DNA of 64,000 nucleotides, from contig NZ_RQEY01000016.1 in the NCBI RefSeq assembly GCF_004770105.1, positions 186,001 to 250,000 of the forward strand, written 5' to 3'. Below, piece by piece: positions 19,179 to 26,676 of the stretch. Within the stretch, counting starts at the first letter, position 1. The number at the start of each line of letters is the position of its first letter. The notes under the pieces are model-generated. The model did not search any database. It had not been told where the DNA came from and saw nothing but the letters and a program-made list of their open reading frames with translations. The position numbers and the translations under genes were made by a program. The DNA comes from Leptospira andrefontaineae. GTDB lineage: Bacteria > Spirochaetota > Leptospiria > Leptospirales > Leptospiraceae.

Positions 19179-19796
19179 ATGACTGCAGTAGCTGCTCCGC
19201 GTCCTAGAAGGCGCACTAGAAATAGTTTAAATAAAGAATCCATCGTCCAGGCGGCATTGGATATACTGAACGAAGAGGGAATTGATGGGCTTTCCATGAG
19301 AAGGATCGCCGAGAAGTTGGATTGCAGCGTTGCAAGTCCTTATTCTCACTTCAAAAGCCAACAAGATATCATCAAAATTATCATTTCCCAGGGAGAAGCT
19401 CAGTTAACCGAAACTCTTAGAGCTTCCAGACTGAACGGAAAAAATGCTTACGAAAAATTAACCCTGATCGCAAGGGCTTATTATGATTTTTCCGGGAATA
19501 ACCAAGAACTACATAAGGTAATGTTTAACACGGTTCATGGGCATATGCACAGGAAAGCGTTCCCTAAACTTCCAACCAGTTATAGAGTATTTTTGGAAAC
19601 TATCCGAGCGGGCGTTAGATCGGGAGAATTCAAAATTAAAGAAGAAGATTATCCTTCTCTCGCAAGAACAATGTATTCCTGGATGTACGGGATCATCGTT
19701 TTAGATATGACTGGAATGCTCAAAAAAAGAGGGATCGGCGATCCTCTTGACGAAGGTTTTCTATTTTTCCGTAAAATTCTTTTAGATAAAGAATGA
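19179..19796 (+). CDS. TetR/AcrR-family transcriptional regulator
   Basis: A 205-residue regulator. The N-terminal HTH domain reads SIVQAALDILNEEGIDGLSMRRIAEKL followed by SPYSHFKSQQDI, the classical TetR recognition-helix region. The rest is a helical ligand-binding domain, including RAYYDFSGNNQELHKVMF. ATG 19179 is chosen because it directly precedes a basic arm and the HTH; the open frame upstream to 19044 lacks similarity. It overlaps the alpha/beta hydrolase by 4 bases (ATGA), so both are translated from one mRNA. The hydrolase and the divergent 18267-19019 gene are the likely targets. Confidence 0.88.
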   Translation: MTAVAAPRPRRRTRNSLNKESIVQAALDILNEEGIDGLSMRRIAEKLDCSVASPYSHFKSQQDIIKIIISQGEAQLTETLRASRLNGKNAYEKLTLIARAYYDFSGNNQELHKVMFNTVHGHMHRKAFPKLPTSYRVFLETIRAGVRSGEFKIKEEDYPSLARTMYSWMYGIIVLDMTGMLKKRGIGDPLDEGFLFFRKILLDKE

Positions 19797-20713
19797 GAAA
19801 GAAATACCTACTCGCCTTAGCGGTAATTGTACTGATCGTACTTACCGCATTACCATTCGTACGCTCTAGAGAAAAAATCGAATTAAACGAATCGGTCCGT
19901 TCCGGAGTCTCGGGTCAATTTGCTGAACTTCCTTTAGGTTGGACTCACTTCGAATTGTCCGGACCTGAAAAAGGAAATCTTGTAGTTTTAGTTCATGGAT
20001 TTTCTACTCCCTATTTTATCTGGGATTCTGTTCAAAAATCTTTGACGGATGCGGGTTTCCGAGTTTTACGTTTCGATCTTTATGGTAGAGGATATTCCGA
20101 CAGACCTGATACGGTTTACAATCTGGATCTGTTTAATACTCAGATCTCTGATCTATTAAATTTTCTGCATATATCCGATTCTTTCGATATAATGGGACTT
20201 TCTATGGGCGGTCCTATAGTCGCTCATTACGTTTCCAAACATCCTGATAGGATTAAAAAAGTGGTTTTGGTAGATCCGTTTACTTCCAAAACGAATACAT
20301 TTCCTCTGACTATTCCTTTGATCGGAGAGTATTTAAATTCTGCTGTTTACATACCGTCTTTGCCCAAGGGGATCTCTGCTGATTTTGTAGATCCTTCTAA
20401 GGTTCCAAACGGTTGGGTAGAGAAGTATGAGACCCAACTTAGTTTTAAGGGTTTTGGAAGAGCGATCCTATCTACGATCCGGAATATTATTTCTTTCGAT
20501 CCTAAGCCTGAATTTGAAAAGTTAGCCTTAACTAAAAAACAAGTACTGATTTTTTGGGGAGATCAGGATCATACTACTCCTTTGGAAAAAGGCGAGTATG
20601 TGAAGGGGCTTTTGGGAGCTGAGTTTATTTTGGTGAAGGATGCCGGGCATCTACCTCATATAGAAAAGCCGGATATAGTTCTTCCGGCTATCTCTAAGTT
20701 TTTATCCAAGTAG
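19793..20713 (+). CDS. Membrane-anchored or secreted alpha/beta hydrolase
   Basis: A 306-residue alpha/beta-fold hydrolase. Residues 3-24 are a hydrophobic N-terminal anchor or signal (LLALAVIVLIVLTALPFV). VVLVHGFSTPYFIWD contains the oxyanion HG motif, IMGLSMGGPIVAHY the nucleophile elbow (Ser), and FWGDQDHTTP plus KDAGHLPHIEKPD the acid and base of the triad. All three catalytic residues appear present. The substrate is unknown; esterase, lipase or C-C hydrolase activity is possible. Translationally coupled to the TetR gene by a 4-base overlap. Confidence 0.87.
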   Translation: MRKKYLLALAVIVLIVLTALPFVRSREKIELNESVRSGVSGQFAELPLGWTHFELSGPEKGNLVVLVHGFSTPYFIWDSVQKSLTDAGFRVLRFDLYGRGYSDRPDTVYNLDLFNTQISDLLNFLHISDSFDIMGLSMGGPIVAHYVSKHPDRIKKVVLVDPFTSKTNTFPLTIPLIGEYLNSAVYIPSLPKGISADFVDPSKVPNGWVEKYETQLSFKGFGRAILSTIRNIISFDPKPEFEKLALTKKQVLIFWGDQDHTTPLEKGEYVKGLLGAEFILVKDAGHLPHIEKPDIVLPAISKFLSK

Positions 20714-20724
20714 ATGATAAATTT

Positions 20725-21060
20725 TTAATATTTAGCTAGAGTTGGATCCACTTCGTCGGAATACAAAAGGATCCCGCCTTCTAAATTAAATACTTTGGAA
20801 AATCCTGTGGATTTTAAAACTCCGCAGGCATTTGCTGATCTTGCTCCGGAGCGGCAATATACAATAATTTCTTTTCCGGAAGATTTCCAAGAATCCAATT
20901 CTCCAATACGAGCAGGCAATTCGGCAACAGGGATCAAAAGATCCGTTCCATCGATAGTGCTTATTTCTTGTTCGTTCGGGTTACGTACATCCAGAAGATA
21001 AAAATCGTCGCTTCCTGATTTTCTGGCATCTAATCTGTTTTTTAATTCTTTTGGATTCAT
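20725..21060 (-). CDS. Rhodanese-like domain protein
   Basis: A 111-residue single-domain rhodanese, expected to bind a persulfide on its active cysteine and transfer sulfane sulfur. The N-terminal FYLLDVRNPNEQEISTI is the family CH2A-like motif, and the active-site loop is IVYCRSGARSANAC with the first Cys as the persulfide carrier. It is cytoplasmic, without signal peptide. It lies 20 bases downstream of the ABC-F stop codon and so may be its operon partner. Its 3' end faces the hydrolase gene with an 11-base gap. Confidence 0.9.
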   Translation of the reverse strand: MNPKELKNRLDARKSGSDDFYLLDVRNPNEQEISTIDGTDLLIPVAELPARIGELDSWKSSGKEIIVYCRSGARSANACGVLKSTGFSKVFNLEGGILLYSDEVDPTLAKY

Positions 21061-21080
21061 TCGGTCTCCTTATGGATCAT

Positions 21081-23021
21081 CTAAACTACGGAAGTAAGTT
21101 CTTCCATTTCGATTTGCAGTTTTTCCCAGGTTTCAGTCAACTTAGAGATCTCTTTTTTGGTCTCGTTATAAGTGTCTAGTTCCATTTGGTAACTGCGCTT
21201 TTTATAAAACTCAGGGTCTGCGAGAAGTTCCTCAGAGTTGGATTTATTCTTTTCTAATAGAGCGATCTTAGCTTCGATTTGTTCTATTTCTTTTTGTATT
21301 TTTTTAACCCGATTTTTATCAGCGTTCTTTTGAGATCTGCTCTTGTTTTCACTGCCTGCATTTTCGGAAGGAGCTTTTACAGTAAAGCCGCCTTCTGCTT
21401 CCAATTCTTCAGGAGGGAATTTTAGATAATCTGAGAAGCTGGTGTTCAGATCTTTTACTTTTCCATTCGAAACGGAAACGGTTCTGGTGCATAGATCCTT
21501 TAGAAAATCGGGATCGTGAGAGATAACTAAAACTGCTCCAGGATATTCTTGGAGTGCACGTTTCAAATTATCCCTTACTACTAAGTCCAAGTGGTTGGTA
21601 GGCTCGTCCAAAAATAGAGTATTAGAGGAGAATCTAACTAATAAAGCTAATCTCAATCTGCTTTGTTCTCCTCCGGAGAGAAGTCCTACTTTTTTGAAAA
21701 CTCTATCATCGCTAAAAGAAAAATAGCCCAATAGTTTTCTTGCCTCCACATCCGGAAGGTCCGGATAAACGGAAAGAATGGTTTCCAAAAGATTTTTTTC
21801 AGGATCCAGGTGCTCGTGGTGGTTTTGTGAGAAGTAGCCGATTTTTGTTTTAGGTCCGAAAGTAACGGAACCTTCGGACAATTTATGAATTCCTAATATG
21901 TTTCGTAAGAAAGTGGATTTACCAGCACCGTTCGGGCCTATGATCGCGATCTTGTCCCCATTAGAAACATGAAGTTCCGCGTTTGAGAAAATATTCTTCC
22001 CTGTTTTTTCATAAGCAAAGGAAGCATTCTCAATTCTAAAGGAAAGATTTCCGCAAGGAGTATAATTGAACCTGTATTCTGTTTTAGAATTCCAGAAAGA
22101 ATCTTCAGGTTCGTCTACCTTATCCCTTTTTTCCAATTTTTTAATAACACTTTGGACTTGTTTCGCTTTCGTCGCCTTGGAACGGAAACGTTCTATCCAC
22201 TCGGTTCTTTTCTTTAAGTAGGCTTCTTCTTTTTTGAATTGAAGTCTAAGCTTATCTAAAAGTTCATTTTTATGTTCGAAATAATCTTCTAAGGTTCCTT
22301 TAAATTCCAGAACACCCGAAGGATTTAATTCTGCGATCGTATCAGTAGTTGCGTTCAAAAACTCAGGGTCGTGAGTTACTAGGACGAAAGAACGATTTGT
22401 ATCTACTAGATATTCCGCAAGCCATGCCTTAGAAGCGTGATCCAAGTGGTTGGTAGGTTCATCCAGAAGAAGAAGATTCCCTGGATTCAAAATTGCAATT
22501 GCAAGCCCAAGTCTATGTTGGTAACCGGGAGAAAATTCTTTTACCTTCTTCTCCATTTGATCATTAGAAAAACCTAAACCACCAATAATCTTTTTTGCCT
22601 GAGCTTCTAACTCGTGAACTCCATAGGTAAATGCATATTCTTCTAATTGGCTTTGTTCTTCTAATAAAGTAGTAAACTCAGGAGAATCATGATCCGTGCG
22701 ATCCATTCTTGCATGAATGTCCTCTGCACGTTTTATATATTCATTATAATGCTTATGTTTAGAAAGTGCGGTATCGATTACCCTTGCTTCAAAATTGAAA
22801 TCAGGGATCTGTTGGAATAAAGAGATCTCCGTATGTTTGGAGCGGCTAACTAATCCTTCTTCAGGATTTAGTTCTCCAACTGCCATTTTGAATAGAGTGG
22901 ATTTGCCAGAACCATTCGGCCCGACTAAGGCGATCTTGGAGCCTGGTTTGATATGCCAGGAGAAGTTTTCGAAAAGTGTGGAGCTACCGAACCGGTGCTT
23001 GATATCGATGAATTGTAGCAT
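21081..23021 (-). CDS. ABC-F family ATPase (ribosome-associated type)
   Basis: A 646-residue soluble tandem-ABC protein of the ABC-F class (Uup/YdiF-like), whose members act on the translating ribosome and lack transmembrane domains. Domain 1 has Walker A GPNGSGKST at about residues 34-42, a signature region reading EFSPGYQHRLG rather than LSGGQ, and LLLLDEPTNHLD. The interdomain linker (about 250-320) is a charged coiled segment. Domain 2 has GPNGAGKST, LSGGEQSRLRLAL and LFLDEPTNHLD. A C-terminal coiled coil (about 570-640) completes the Uup-like layout. A GC-rich hairpin sits 22 bases upstream of the start. Antibiotic resistance cannot be inferred. Confidence 0.92.
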   Translation of the reverse strand: MLQFIDIKHRFGSSTLFENFSWHIKPGSKIALVGPNGSGKSTLFKMAVGELNPEEGLVSRSKHTEISLFQQIPDFNFEARVIDTALSKHKHYNEYIKRAEDIHARMDRTDHDSPEFTTLLEEQSQLEEYAFTYGVHELEAQAKKIIGGLGFSNDQMEKKVKEFSPGYQHRLGLAIAILNPGNLLLLDEPTNHLDHASKAWLAEYLVDTNRSFVLVTHDPEFLNATTDTIAELNPSGVLEFKGTLEDYFEHKNELLDKLRLQFKKEEAYLKKRTEWIERFRSKATKAKQVQSVIKKLEKRDKVDEPEDSFWNSKTEYRFNYTPCGNLSFRIENASFAYEKTGKNIFSNAELHVSNGDKIAIIGPNGAGKSTFLRNILGIHKLSEGSVTFGPKTKIGYFSQNHHEHLDPEKNLLETILSVYPDLPDVEARKLLGYFSFSDDRVFKKVGLLSGGEQSRLRLALLVRFSSNTLFLDEPTNHLDLVVRDNLKRALQEYPGAVLVISHDPDFLKDLCTRTVSVSNGKVKDLNTSFSDYLKFPPEELEAEGGFTVKAPSENAGSENKSRSQKNADKNRVKKIQKEIEQIEAKIALLEKNKSNSEELLADPEFYKKRSYQMELDTYNETKKEISKLTETWEKLQIEMEELTSVV

Positions 23022-23042
23022 GGTTCCCGGGAATCTTGAGGT

Positions 23043-23066
23043 CCCTCCGCACGAGTCCGCGGAGGG
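23043..23066 (-). promoter_or_regulatory. GC-rich hairpin in the ABC-F leader
   Basis: CCCTCCGC (23043-23050) and GCGGAGGG (23059-23066) form a perfect 8-bp stem with an 8-base loop, 22 bases ahead of the ABC-F start codon. On the minus strand there is no T-run after it, so it is not a standard terminator for the gene at 23091-23255. On the plus strand it is followed by TTTTGTGGGTTTT, but no plus-strand gene ends here. It could be a leader structure. Confidence 0.5.
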
Positions 23067-23090
23067 TTTTGTGGGTTTTGAAAGTAGTGC

Positions 23091-23255
23091 TTACTTCTTA
23101 TTTGCGAGTTCTTCTTTTCTCGCTTTAAGATGTTGTACGTACTTGCTCGTTTCCCCGTTCATCTTCTCGACTGCGTCTTTCAGAGCTTGATCAAGCTCCC
23201 CGGCGCTCATCTTGTTGATTTTTTTGTTCTTCTTTTCGGTTGTCTCTTCAGACAT
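23091..23255 (-). CDS. Small charged hypothetical protein
   Basis: A 54-residue highly charged, helix-prone protein (NKMSAGELDQALKDAVEKM, then KYVQHLKARKEELANKK), with no signal or membrane segment. ATG 23255 is preferred; the frame is open up to 23285. It lies 69 bases upstream of the ABC-F start, in the same direction, and may be cotranscribed. Coding status rests on its regular amphipathic pattern and clean start. Function unknown. Confidence 0.55.
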   Translation of the reverse strand: MSEETTEKKNKKINKMSAGELDQALKDAVEKMNGETSKYVQHLKARKEELANKK

Positions 23256-23407
23256 AGGTACCTTCCGATGCGTTCGTATTACCAAAATTTACGGAAATAC
23301 CCCTTTCGACAACCTATTTTGATCCCTAAGCCAGCTCCCGGTTCCGGAGCCGATAAATTAGAATGGAAATATGTCCTGATTTGGGTTCTATAGGATGCAG
23401 ATTCGGC

Positions 23408-23854
23408 ATGTTATATAATTTATTTCAAACAAAAGAAGGTTTAGGACCAGTATTCCTAAGATTAGGACTTGCGATTTGTATCTTCCCACATGGAGCCCAA
23501 AAGGCATTGGGTTGGTTCGAAGGTTCCGGGTTTTACGTAGCTATGGATTATTTTACAGAGACCTTAGGTGCTCCTTATGTCCTAGGAGTCATGGTTATCG
23601 GTTTCGAATTCATTGGAACAATCTGTTTTGTATTCGGATTTTTGACCAGGTTCTGGGCCTTGGGACTTGCGATCACTTTAACAGTCGCCGGTTTTACACA
23701 TAGAGAGTTCGGTTTCTTTATGAATTGGTTCGGAGACAAAGGTGGAGAAGGTTTCGAATACCATATTCTCGCGGTGTCAGCGGCAGTTTCTCTTTTGTTC
23801 AGAGGAGCAGGTTCTTTTTCTTTTGATAAGAAGTTAGGAGAATGGTCCGTTTAG
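23408..23854 (+). CDS. DoxX-family membrane protein
   Basis: A 148-residue four-helix inner-membrane protein of the DoxX family. The opening LGPVFLRLGLAICIFPHGAQKALGWF is the typical first segment, with the GxQK-like motif. Helices follow at about residues 50-72 (LGVMVIGFEFIGTICFVFGF), 75-95 and 118-135. DoxX proteins are associated with thiol/redox balance or quinone metabolism in some bacteria, but the role is usually unproven. ATG 23408 is chosen because the upstream 15 codons of open frame are not hydrophobic. It is monocistronic, with a terminator-like hairpin 47 bases downstream. Confidence 0.87.
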   Translation: MLYNLFQTKEGLGPVFLRLGLAICIFPHGAQKALGWFEGSGFYVAMDYFTETLGAPYVLGVMVIGFEFIGTICFVFGFLTRFWALGLAITLTVAGFTHREFGFFMNWFGDKGGEGFEYHILAVSAAVSLLFRGAGSFSFDKKLGEWSV

Positions 23855-23900
23855 GAAGTTGCTTCACAAAGGTAACTCACACTACAGCCTAACGTAGGCA

Positions 23901-23925
23901 TAAAAAAACCCGGGAAATCCCGGGT
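23901..23925 (-). terminator. Rho-independent terminator after the FecR-domain gene
   Basis: ACCCGGG (23908-23914) pairs with CCCGGGT (23919-23925) across a 4-base loop. On the minus strand the stem is followed directly by seven T residues (plus-strand A-run 23902-23908), 32 bases after the FecR stop. It may also weakly stop the convergent DoxX transcript, but no T-run lies on that side. Confidence 0.85.
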
Positions 23926-23956
23926 CTTCACTTTAGGAGTCATCTTTTAATTTTTC

Positions 23957-25102
23957 TTAATAGATGATCTTTTCAACCGAGTTCTCATCCAGGATATAAG
24001 ATCCTTTTAGGGTTTGAACGATCAGCTTTCCTTTCTTTTGAGAAACCACAACACCTCTTAGCTCACGGCCGTCTTTCATTATGATATGTTCGATACTCTT
24101 ATCATAAAGTTCTTCCAGCTCTTGCTCGGTCTTAGCAGTTTTTAAGTTTTGAGTGGTCGCTAAAACTTCTTTGTCCAGGCCGCTCAAGTTCTTGCGCATG
24201 TCGCCATATTCAGGAGCTTCCGCTTTAGCACGTTTTGTATCTTCAATCACTATGACTTTTTCGTTTGTGACTATGATCAATCCGCCGGTGATTAAAGCTT
24301 TTTCAGTTTTATCATGGATCAAAGGAGTTACTTCGACTGCACCTTCGACTACGAAAACAGAAGATTCTTTATCAGAAGCATTCACTTCGAATGAAGTTCC
24401 TCGGACCGCAGCCACCACAGTAGGAGTATCTACGAAGTAATTTGCGTTTTTCTTTTCCTTCTCGACTAGGTTCAGGATTTTACCTGACATAAGGGAAATC
24501 CTGATTTGAGAAGAATCAGTTTGTCTTAAACTTTTGAGAACTAACTCAGAGTTTTCTTTTAAACGGATCACACTGGAATCGGTTAGACCGATATCGATCG
24601 ATCCACCTTTGCCTGTTACGATCTTATCGCCTTCGCTAAGTATATCACCTAAATGTAATGCTACAGGAGCTTCTTTTACATTCTTTGCTTCGCCTTTAAC
24701 GAATACGACTGCCGCTTTAAGCAGTGTGCCTTCAGCTACGGGTGCGGCTTCTTTTTTGAAAATAGTGAAATAAGTTCCGGCTCCAATTCCTACGAATAAG
24801 ATTGCTGCCGCAGCTAAGAACCATACTTTATTTTTGGAGCCGCTCAGTTGAACTACATTGTCCTTAGTAGGAGATTGCATGATATTTGCCTCCACAGAGA
24901 AACGAGGAGACATGCCGATCCATTTTGGATCGAAATCCGGTGCCTTAGAATCCGGTAGAGACTTTTTGAGGAGCTCTGCGAATGTTTGGAATTCAGGGGT
25001 CATTCTTTCCATCCTCTTAACCGTATCCTTAGTTCCGGGCCTTTTGACATTGTCCTGCCCGCTCAGTTGGATCAACAAACTGAAGGTTGGTACCTTGCTC
25101 AT
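23957..25102 (-). CDS. FecR-domain membrane protein, likely partner of the ECF sigma factor
   Basis: A 381-residue protein with a cytoplasmic N-terminal segment (1-90), one transmembrane helix at about 93-113 (VWFLAAAAILFVGIGAGTYF) and a periplasmic FecR-type beta domain (about 125-260). The domain shows GDILSEGDKIVTGKGGSIDI, VIRLKENSELVLKS, VDTPTVVAAVRGTSFEV and FVVEGAVEVTP. FecR proteins with this topology relay envelope signals to a sigma factor. A C-terminal segment (about 300-381) contains KMIIMKDGRELRGV-like SH3-type strands. It lies 70 bases downstream of the ECF sigma gene. A canonical zinc anti-sigma motif is not visible in the N-terminus. Confidence 0.84.
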   Translation of the reverse strand: MSKVPTFSLLIQLSGQDNVKRPGTKDTVKRMERMTPEFQTFAELLKKSLPDSKAPDFDPKWIGMSPRFSVEANIMQSPTKDNVVQLSGSKNKVWFLAAAAILFVGIGAGTYFTIFKKEAAPVAEGTLLKAAVVFVKGEAKNVKEAPVALHLGDILSEGDKIVTGKGGSIDIGLTDSSVIRLKENSELVLKSLRQTDSSQIRISLMSGKILNLVEKEKKNANYFVDTPTVVAAVRGTSFEVNASDKESSVFVVEGAVEVTPLIHDKTEKALITGGLIIVTNEKVIVIEDTKRAKAEAPEYGDMRKNLSGLDKEVLATTQNLKTAKTEQELEELYDKSIEHIIMKDGRELRGVVVSQKKGKLIVQTLKGSYILDENSVEKIIY

Positions 25103-25172
25103 TTTTTTGAGTAGGGATGGCTTTTTTGACGAAATGAATCAATTGTTCGAAATACATATTTTGGCGAAAATC

Positions 25173-25727
25173 CTAAGATTTTAAAAAAGAAGAAGGTTGA
25201 ATGCCTCTCTTCTTTCCTTCTTGTAAAAGCTGCTTTTCGGCTCTTTCCAGAAGCCTGGAGACTCCGGATACGGATAAATCCAATACGGAGGCTATCTCTT
25301 CCAATTTGCAGCCTTGGGAATAACGCAACTCTATAGCTGTCTTTTGTTCTTCCGGTAAGGTGCTTAATAATTCGCTTACGATCTTTCCTAGATTTTGGGC
25401 TTCCATCTCATCCAAGACCTGACTTTCAGGGCCCTGGCCTTTGGAGCCGAATAAAGAAGAAGTTTCCTCGCCAACGAGCGCAACGTTCTTTTGATAATAG
25501 GACTTTCCGTGATTGATCATTAGATTCCTGGAGATCCTAAATAAGATCATCCTGGAAACCTGCTCATCCGGTAACTCCTTGCCGGAATAATGTTTAAAGA
25601 AGTTCAAAAAGGTGTCTTGTAATAGATCCAAGGCAGTGGATTCATCTTGGACAGAACGCCGGATAAATGAAAACAAGTGATCCTTATTTTTATTGTATAG
25701 TTTTTCGAAAAACAAGGTTTCAGACAC
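25173..25727 (-). CDS. ECF-type RNA polymerase sigma factor
   Basis: A 184-residue sigma-70 family factor with only regions 2 and 4. Region 2 spans about 10-80 (STALDLLQDTFLNFFKHY, then ILFRISRNLMINHGKS). Region 4 spans about 115-170 (LSTLPEEQKTAIELRYSQG, then LEEIASVLDLSVSGVSRLLERAEKQL, the -35 recognising HTH). A linker of 35 residues separates them. The downstream gene encodes a membrane FecR-domain protein that probably controls it. A perfect palindrome lies in the divergent promoter region shared with the gene at 25868. Confidence 0.9.
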   Translation of the reverse strand: MSETLFFEKLYNKNKDHLFSFIRRSVQDESTALDLLQDTFLNFFKHYSGKELPDEQVSRMILFRISRNLMINHGKSYYQKNVALVGEETSSLFGSKGQGPESQVLDEMEAQNLGKIVSELLSTLPEEQKTAIELRYSQGCKLEEIASVLDLSVSGVSRLLERAEKQLLQEGKKRGIQPSSFLKS

Positions 25728-25797
25728 GGTAAAAATAGAAATTTATTTCTATTGGTCTTTTTTCAAGTAAATTCGGTTTTTTCTTGTAGAAAGCAAT

Positions 25798-25811
25798 CCG
25801 TTTTAAAACGG
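25798..25811. promoter_or_regulatory. 14-bp perfect palindrome between divergent sigma and envelope genes
   Basis: CCGTTTTAAAACGG is a perfect palindrome 71 bases upstream of the sigma start and 57 bases upstream of the gene at 25868. Its central position in a 140-base divergent intergenic region fits an operator for a dimeric regulator or part of overlapping promoters. No regulator can be named. Confidence 0.5.
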
Positions 25812-25867
25812 TTATAGCCAGACAATTATTGTGTCCGTAACCTTAAACCAAAGGGATTTAAGATAAC

Positions 25868-26671
25868 ATGCCTTATCGTTGGCTTTTTACAATTTGTTTC
25901 CTAATAGTTTCCCACTCCCTTTTTGGCTCTAGCCTAACCTTAAAAAACGGAAAGGTGATCCAAGGGAAAGTGGTAAACCAAACCCGTACGGAAGTTCAGA
26001 TCGAAGTGGATGGAAAGGTTCTAACCATTCCAAAAACGGAAATTGCCGAATTAAACTTAAAAGATACCCCTAAACAGGAAGTGAAAAAGGATCCTGTTAA
26101 GCCGAAAGAAGAACCTAAAAAAACCGAGGAAGAAGTAGCGGTCCAAAGATGGTACCAAAAGCCTCGCTGGGATTATTCAATTAGATCAGCAGTTGTTCCA
26201 GGCTGGGGGATTTGGAAGGCAGATAAAAAATACAGGGCTTCTGCGGCCTTTGTAGCAGTTTTAGGGGCAACTTACCTTGCGGTTAAAGCTCAGAATGACT
26301 TTGGTGATGCTAAAAAGGCTTATGAGGAGAACGCAAGAAATTATTTCGCATTTGCATTGCAGGATCCTGTCCTTTCCTTACCTGCAAATACTACCCAACG
26401 TTTACTTGGAGCCTTCTTGATAAACAAGGGCGCATTTAATCATTACCAAGGTTTGGCGGAAGAATCTAATAACTTTCAATACTTGTTCGGGATAGCATAT
26501 GGATTGCAGCTCTTCTATTCCTATTATTTAGGAGTGAAGGCAGAGCAAGGGATTGCAGAAGGTCCCAGCTCCGGTCTTAGGTTCAGCTTTGCTCCTTCTT
26601 ATCAGCCGATGACTGTTGGAGGCAACGGTTTGGGTTGGAATGGGGAACTCAAGTACGAGATCCGCTACTAA
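25868..26671 (+). CDS. Exported hypothetical protein with DUF5683-like region
   Basis: A 267-residue protein. Residues 1-21 are a signal peptide (FTICFLIVSHSLFGSS). Residues 22-65 form a small beta unit (LTLKNGKVIQGKVVNQTRTE, then VDGKVLTIPKTEIAELNL) like those that precede PEGA/SH3-type domains. Residues 68-95 are a Pro/Lys/Glu-rich linker. The C-terminal 170 residues contain RSAVVPGWGIWKADKKYRAS, resembling the PGWGQ motif of DUF5683-type membrane proteins, plus hydrophobic helices. It is divergent from the ECF sigma gene, with a palindrome between them, so it is a candidate member of that regulon. Function unknown. Confidence 0.72.
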   Translation: MPYRWLFTICFLIVSHSLFGSSLTLKNGKVIQGKVVNQTRTEVQIEVDGKVLTIPKTEIAELNLKDTPKQEVKKDPVKPKEEPKKTEEEVAVQRWYQKPRWDYSIRSAVVPGWGIWKADKKYRASAAFVAVLGATYLAVKAQNDFGDAKKAYEENARNYFAFALQDPVLSLPANTTQRLLGAFLINKGAFNHYQGLAEESNNFQYLFGIAYGLQLFYSYYLGVKAEQGIAEGPSSGLRFSFAPSYQPMTVGGNGLGWNGELKYEIRY

Positions 26672-26676
26672 TCCGA

